From: an uncultured Lachnospira sp. | Lineage (GTDB): Bacteria > Bacillota > Clostridia > Lachnospirales > Lachnospiraceae | DNA: 64,000 nt | Direction of reading: 5' to 3' | NCBI GenBank assembly: GCA_910589305.1 | Contig: CAJUTV010000003.1 | Location: forward strand, 201,223 to 265,222 | Shown here: positions 60,632-64,000 of the stretch, piece by piece | Position numbering within the stretch: position 1 is the stretch's first letter | Layout: the number at the start of each line of letters is the position of its first letter | Notes under the pieces: generated by a model | The model's database searches: none | Seen by the model: the letters and a program-made list of their open reading frames with translations, nothing else | Told to the model about the DNA's origin: nothing | Made by a program: the position numbers and the translations under genes

Positions 60632-61534
60632 GTGGAATTTGAAGTTCGTATTACATGTATAACCGATTATATAGATTTAATTTTAAATCAAGAGAAGCAA
60701 CTTGTAAAAAATCCAATTCGATATGAAACCATGTATTTTAGAGGTCATTCAAATAAGGAATATAAGTTGTTGCCATCTTTAGCGAGAAATCGAACATTGC
60801 CTTGTGATATATCTATTCTAAATCAAGAAAGAAATATGATTGAAGAGTGTAAGTTTAAAATGCCGCATATTTTTAACAATACACTTTGCCCAATCAACTT
60901 ATTGGCACTATTACAACATTGGGGCATTCCAACAAGATTAATGGATATAACCATTAATCCATTAGTGGCTTTGTATTTTGCAGTAAGCAGAAATGAAGAT
61001 AAAGATGGAGAGGTTCTTATTTTTATCCGGCATGATAAAGAAATTACCCAATATCCAATTTATAATGCGGTGGCAGAGACCTATAAATTTGCACATACAA
61101 CAATGCAATATTTAAGTTTCTTTTATGATGATATGGTGTTACAGCCTTATTTTTTGGAACAAAAAAATACGTGTGATATTTGTTATACTTCTAAGGAAGA
61201 AAAAGAAAATTGGATATCGGATTGCTGCAATAGAATTTTATATGTAAATGCAGGCGTATATACGGAAAGACAACATGCACAGAAAGGAAGCTATATATTG
61301 TTTAATAATGATATTGAAGAAGATGAAAAGGGTAAATATTTCATTAAAGTTATTTCAGAAATACCAAAAGATAAGAAACATATTTGCAGAAGAGTACTTA
61401 TACCAAAAGAGAATAAGAGTGAAATTCTTAGCAATTTAGAAACATTGGGAATAACCAAATCAAATTTGTTTCCAGAAAATATAGATATTATTTGTGATGA
61501 AATTAAACATAATGCAATGAAAAGAGTAAATTAA
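60632..61534 (+). CDS. FRG-domain protein
   Basis: 300 residues, GTG start with GAGGAG upstream. The FRG core contains FRGHS (residues 36-40), LLALLQHWGIPTRLMDITIN and PLVALYFAVSR, the hallmark of the domain. The domain is common next to phage-defence and toxin genes and may act on nucleic acids or nucleotides, but its reaction is not established. No partner antitoxin or methylase is adjacent here; a promoter and terminator make the gene stand alone. Recent acquisition is possible but base use is like its neighbours. Confidence 0.85.
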   Translation: MEFEVRITCITDYIDLILNQEKQLVKNPIRYETMYFRGHSNKEYKLLPSLARNRTLPCDISILNQERNMIEECKFKMPHIFNNTLCPINLLALLQHWGIPTRLMDITINPLVALYFAVSRNEDKDGEVLIFIRHDKEITQYPIYNAVAETYKFAHTTMQYLSFFYDDMVLQPYFLEQKNTCDICYTSKEEKENWISDCCNRILYVNAGVYTERQHAQKGSYILFNNDIEEDEKGKYFIKVISEIPKDKKHICRRVLIPKENKSEILSNLETLGITKSNLFPENIDIICDEIKHNAMKRVN

Positions 61535-61555
61535 AATAATAAATAATATATGAAA

Positions 61556-61597
61556 AATAACTGTTTATAGTAGAGTAAACTAGACAGTTATTTTTTA
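61556..61597 (+). terminator. Terminator of the FRG gene
   Basis: AATAACTGT (61556-61564) pairs with ACAGTTATT (61584-61592), followed by TTTT. Confidence 0.85.
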
Positions 61598-61755
61598 TTT
61601 GTTATAAAGAATAAAAAACATTAAAAAATTTAAAAATAAAAGTGTTTTAGAATTTAAGATTAATATCCACTGTCATATTGTTGAAACATTTATAGTGTAT
61701 AATAAGATAAATTTACTCTCAGTGAGTAAGAAATTGTGTGACAAGGAGAAAAAAT

Positions 61756-62421
61756 ATGGCTGCTATTTTAATTGTGGAAGATGATAAGACAACAAACGAT
61801 TTAATTTGTGACTATTTACATGATGCAAGACATATTGTCTATCAAGCTTATGATGGAATAGAGGCGTTGGAACTATTTGCAAAAGAATCAATCGAGCTTG
61901 TTATATTGGATATTATGCTTCCACATATAAATGGAATACAGGTGCTAAACGAGATTCGTAAAGGGAGTATGGTTCCAGTTTTAATGTTGACTGCATTAAA
62001 TGATGAAAGAACACAGATTAATAGCTTTGATTCAATGGCAGATGATTATATCACAAAGCCTTTTTCAATGGTTTTATTGGGAAAGCGGGTTTTGGCATTG
62101 TTGCGTCGTTCGGGAAAAATTGCAGAAAAAAATGTATGGGAATATGGAGATATAAAGATTGATTTTAATGGTTACTTAGCTGAAAAAGGCGGGGAACCAG
62201 TAGAGTTAGCACCAAAGGAAATACAATTGTTAAGACTGCTGATTCAAAATGCAGGACGGGTTATGACACGGGAAAATTTAATTGATGATGTGTGGGGAGT
62301 TGATGCTCCTCTCTTTGACCGGACAATAGATACCTATATCCGGAGAATACGACAGAAATTGAATCTTGACTGTATTACAACAGTAAAAGGTGTTGGATAT
62401 CGTTTTGAGGTATTGTCATGA
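61756..62421 (+). CDS. OmpR/PhoB-type response regulator
   Basis: 221 residues from ATG 61756 (AAGGAG upstream). Receiver domain 1-118 with phosphoacceptor Asp52 (VILDIMLP), the acidic pair Asp9/Asp10 and KPF near 100; winged HTH DNA-binding domain about 130-221 (APKEIQLLRLLIQNAG, TIDTYIRRIRQKL, TVKGVGYRF). It overlaps the histidine kinase gene by 4 bases (ATGA). The target genes are not visible here, though the nearby ABC exporters would be plausible. Confidence 0.93.
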   Translation: MAAILIVEDDKTTNDLICDYLHDARHIVYQAYDGIEALELFAKESIELVILDIMLPHINGIQVLNEIRKGSMVPVLMLTALNDERTQINSFDSMADDYITKPFSMVLLGKRVLALLRRSGKIAEKNVWEYGDIKIDFNGYLAEKGGEPVELAPKEIQLLRLLIQNAGRVMTRENLIDDVWGVDAPLFDRTIDTYIRRIRQKLNLDCITTVKGVGYRFEVLS

Positions 62422-63908
62422 AAAAAATGAAATTGTTTCCAAAAACTTTTATCTATGTATTTTCTTTGATGGCTGTAATTGCATTGGTTAGTCATTCTTT
62501 ATTCTTTTTTTTAATGCCTATTGTTTATACTGCTCAAAAGGAAGCTGCCTTTCAGAATACAAAAAAGCAGTTGATAGAAGAATTAAAGACCGTTTTAAAT
62601 TCTTCGGAGGATAAAATGGAAGAAAGACATTCTGTCGAAAACATTGTAAGAAAATATGCACAGCAAAATCAAACGGGTATCTTTGTATATTATGCAGGTC
62701 ATATCTACAATTTTATGACGAATGCGAATTTTTCGGATGGTAATGATACCACCATACAAGGAGAATTTGAATCAAACTGGAGTGTACAAGTACAAAAAGA
62801 AACAGGAGCAGATTGTTTTTGGCAGGATTTTTACAAAAAAAACAATTTGCAGATATATTCTGGCAGCCATTTCCAAACAAAAGATAAACAGACTTGCTAT
62901 CTTGTAATGTTTTTGACTTTGCAGCCAGTTAATGAGGTCAAAAATGCTGTGGTTATCTTTCTGCCATTTACGCTGATGTTATCTTTGGCATTATCAGTTG
63001 CTTTTGCGTTACTGTATTCTAAAAAAATTACCAAGCCACTATCAGATATTTCTAAAATAACAGAGCGGATGGAGGAGCTTGACAAATTTGCTCTGTGCAG
63101 GGTGGAAACACAGGATGAAATAGGAGTGCTTTCAGAAAATATAAATAAACTTTATAAGAGTCTTCTTGTTACTATAGATGATTTACAAAAAGAGAACATA
63201 CGAGTAAGTGAAGCGGAAGCTGCAAAAGTAGATTTTTTGCGGGCAGCTTCTCATGAATTGAAAACTCCAGTTACAGCATTATGCGGGATGCTTGATAATA
63301 TGATTATGGGAATAGGACGTTACAGGGATTGGGAAACCTATCTGCCAATCTGTCAGGATATGGCAGTTAAGTTTGGCAAAATGATACAAGAAATATTGGA
63401 TGCGTCTAAATTGAACTTTAATTTTGAGAGTGAACCATTTGAGGAGGTAATGCTACATACCTTTATAGAAAGTATGCTGTCTCCCTATCTTCTGATTGCT
63501 AAATCAAAAGGTGTTTTCATAGACGTTGATTTTTCATCTGATTTTTCAGCAAAGTTTCCTATATCTGCAATGCAAAAAGTTCTGTCAAATATTATTTCCA
63601 ACGCAATAAAATATACAAAGCCTCAATATAAAGTGAGAATTTATTTTGCTGACAAAAGCATTGTAGTTGAGAATGAATGTGCTCCCATTCATTCAAATGA
63701 CTTATCCCATATTTTTGAGCCATTTTACCGACCAGATTTTTCAAGGAGCAGAAATAGTATGAGCGAGAATCCTGACGGAGGAAATGGTCTGGGATTATAT
63801 ATTACAGCAAAAATTTTAAATGCCCTTGAATATCGGTTTGAATTTAAGTCATTTGTGCATCCAGATGATGATAAAAAAGGTGGTATGCGTTTTACGATTT
63901 TCTTTTAA
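62418..63908 (+). CDS. Sensor histidine kinase
   Basis: 496 residues. Helix 1 (about 10-32), an external sensor loop of about 145 residues (rich in aromatic and Asn residues), helix 2 (about 178-200), HAMP linker, HisKA with phosphorylated His279 in ASHELKTPV, and HATPase_c with NIISNAIKYT (N box) and GNGLGLYI (G box). It phosphorylates the regulator encoded just upstream. The external loop has two Cys and no recognised domain, so the signal is unknown. A terminator follows. Confidence 0.92.
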   Translation: MKKMKLFPKTFIYVFSLMAVIALVSHSLFFFLMPIVYTAQKEAAFQNTKKQLIEELKTVLNSSEDKMEERHSVENIVRKYAQQNQTGIFVYYAGHIYNFMTNANFSDGNDTTIQGEFESNWSVQVQKETGADCFWQDFYKKNNLQIYSGSHFQTKDKQTCYLVMFLTLQPVNEVKNAVVIFLPFTLMLSLALSVAFALLYSKKITKPLSDISKITERMEELDKFALCRVETQDEIGVLSENINKLYKSLLVTIDDLQKENIRVSEAEAAKVDFLRAASHELKTPVTALCGMLDNMIMGIGRYRDWETYLPICQDMAVKFGKMIQEILDASKLNFNFESEPFEEVMLHTFIESMLSPYLLIAKSKGVFIDVDFSSDFSAKFPISAMQKVLSNIISNAIKYTKPQYKVRIYFADKSIVVENECAPIHSNDLSHIFEPFYRPDFSRSRNSMSENPDGGNGLGLYITAKILNALEYRFEFKSFVHPDDDKKGGMRFTIFF

Positions 63909-63923
63909 CAATAGATATATTTG

Positions 63924-63953
63924 CTCCCTGCATTTTTAGCAGGGAGTTTTTTT
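63924..63953 (+). terminator. Terminator of the two-component operon
   Basis: CTCCCTGC (63924-63931), 7-base loop, GCAGGGAG (63939-63946), then seven T. Confidence 0.93.
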
Positions 63954-63970
63954 GGTTTAACAATTAATAA

Positions 63971-63990
63971 AACCACCTGCTATGCAGGTG
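63971..63990 (+). mobile_element. Hairpin at the right edge, possibly an IS200/IS605 end
   Basis: CACCTGC, TAT, GCAGGTG (63974-63990) is a 7-bp hairpin in AACCACCTGCTATGCAGGTG. Very similar subterminal hairpins mark IS200/IS605 ends in Clostridia. The window stops 10 bases later, so no transposase can be seen. Confidence 0.3.
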
Positions 63991-64000
63991 AGTTCCCAGT

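Noticed and set aside
61681..61703. Promoter of the two-component operon (TTGAAA and TATAAT)
   Set aside because: Spacing is only 11 bases, so it is not a usable sigma-A pair; the true promoter was not identified.
1..64000. CRISPR arrays, tRNA or rRNA genes, prophage
   Set aside because: No regularly spaced repeats, cloverleaf-like segments, rRNA sequence or phage structural gene were recognised by eye.

Overview
The window reads as a chromosomal segment of a low-GC, endospore-forming member of the Clostridia, most likely a gut Lachnospiraceae. The reasons are the AT-rich sequence, strong purine-rich ribosome binding sites, vegetative -35/-10 promoters, sporulation genes (spoIVA, gerW), a zinc-binding L28, a GH95 fucosidase with a dockerin, and families typical of these gut bacteria (DUF3737, cyclophilin-like lipoprotein, C_GCAxxG_C_C protein). 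No rRNA, tRNA, CRISPR array or complete insertion sequence was found. Nearly all genes are on the plus strand; one LysR regulator is on the minus strand.

Layout. 1-13.1 kb is housekeeping: the ruvB tail, zapA, a U32 hydroxylation-type protein, a RodA/FtsW-PBP pair, NUDIX, a soluble-looking lytic transglycosylase, lysA, and a block of conserved unknowns ending in the DUF2953-gerW pair. 13.2-17.7 kb is a small membrane protein, a T10G9 homopolymer junction and a large secreted GH95 fucosidase with a dockerin. 18.0-23.1 kb is an export or immunity-like cassette: a secreted DUF2712-like peptide, two anchored extracytoplasmic proteins, three multi-pass membrane proteins and an ABC ATPase. 23.2-36.8 kb is core again: rpmB, an Asp23 protein, fakA-like, recG, spoIVA, apt, deoD, a membrane-anchored MutS-like ATPase and alaS.

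37.2-48.5 kb is the most unusual region. It is a tight operon encoding an SPFH/zinc-ribbon protein and a four-helix membrane protein (resembling Bacillus YdjI and YdjH), a zinc-ribbon helical-repeat protein, three paralogous coiled-coil/TPR-like proteins with C-terminal membrane hairpins, a 55-residue protein, a 168-residue helical protein and a Ycf46-type AAA ATPase. I infer a membrane-associated remodelling or stress system that has no name I know.

48.6-64 kb holds rpsU, the LysR regulator, two conserved unknowns, an Ntn-type amide hydrolase lipoprotein with a PaaK-type ligase and a MacB-like ABC exporter, a cyclophilin-like lipoprotein cluster with DUF3737 and LysE genes, an FRG-domain protein and a two-component system. 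Two 36-bp repeats carrying T-N11-A boxes precede the hydrolase and the cyclophilin-like gene and may be LysR sites.

Two copies of an H-type pseudoknot leader, 36 kb apart, end in the same 16-base sequence over the ribosome binding site. One precedes the ABC ATPase (through a 14-codon leader ORF) and the other precedes DUF3737. They are a candidate undescribed cis-regulatory RNA.
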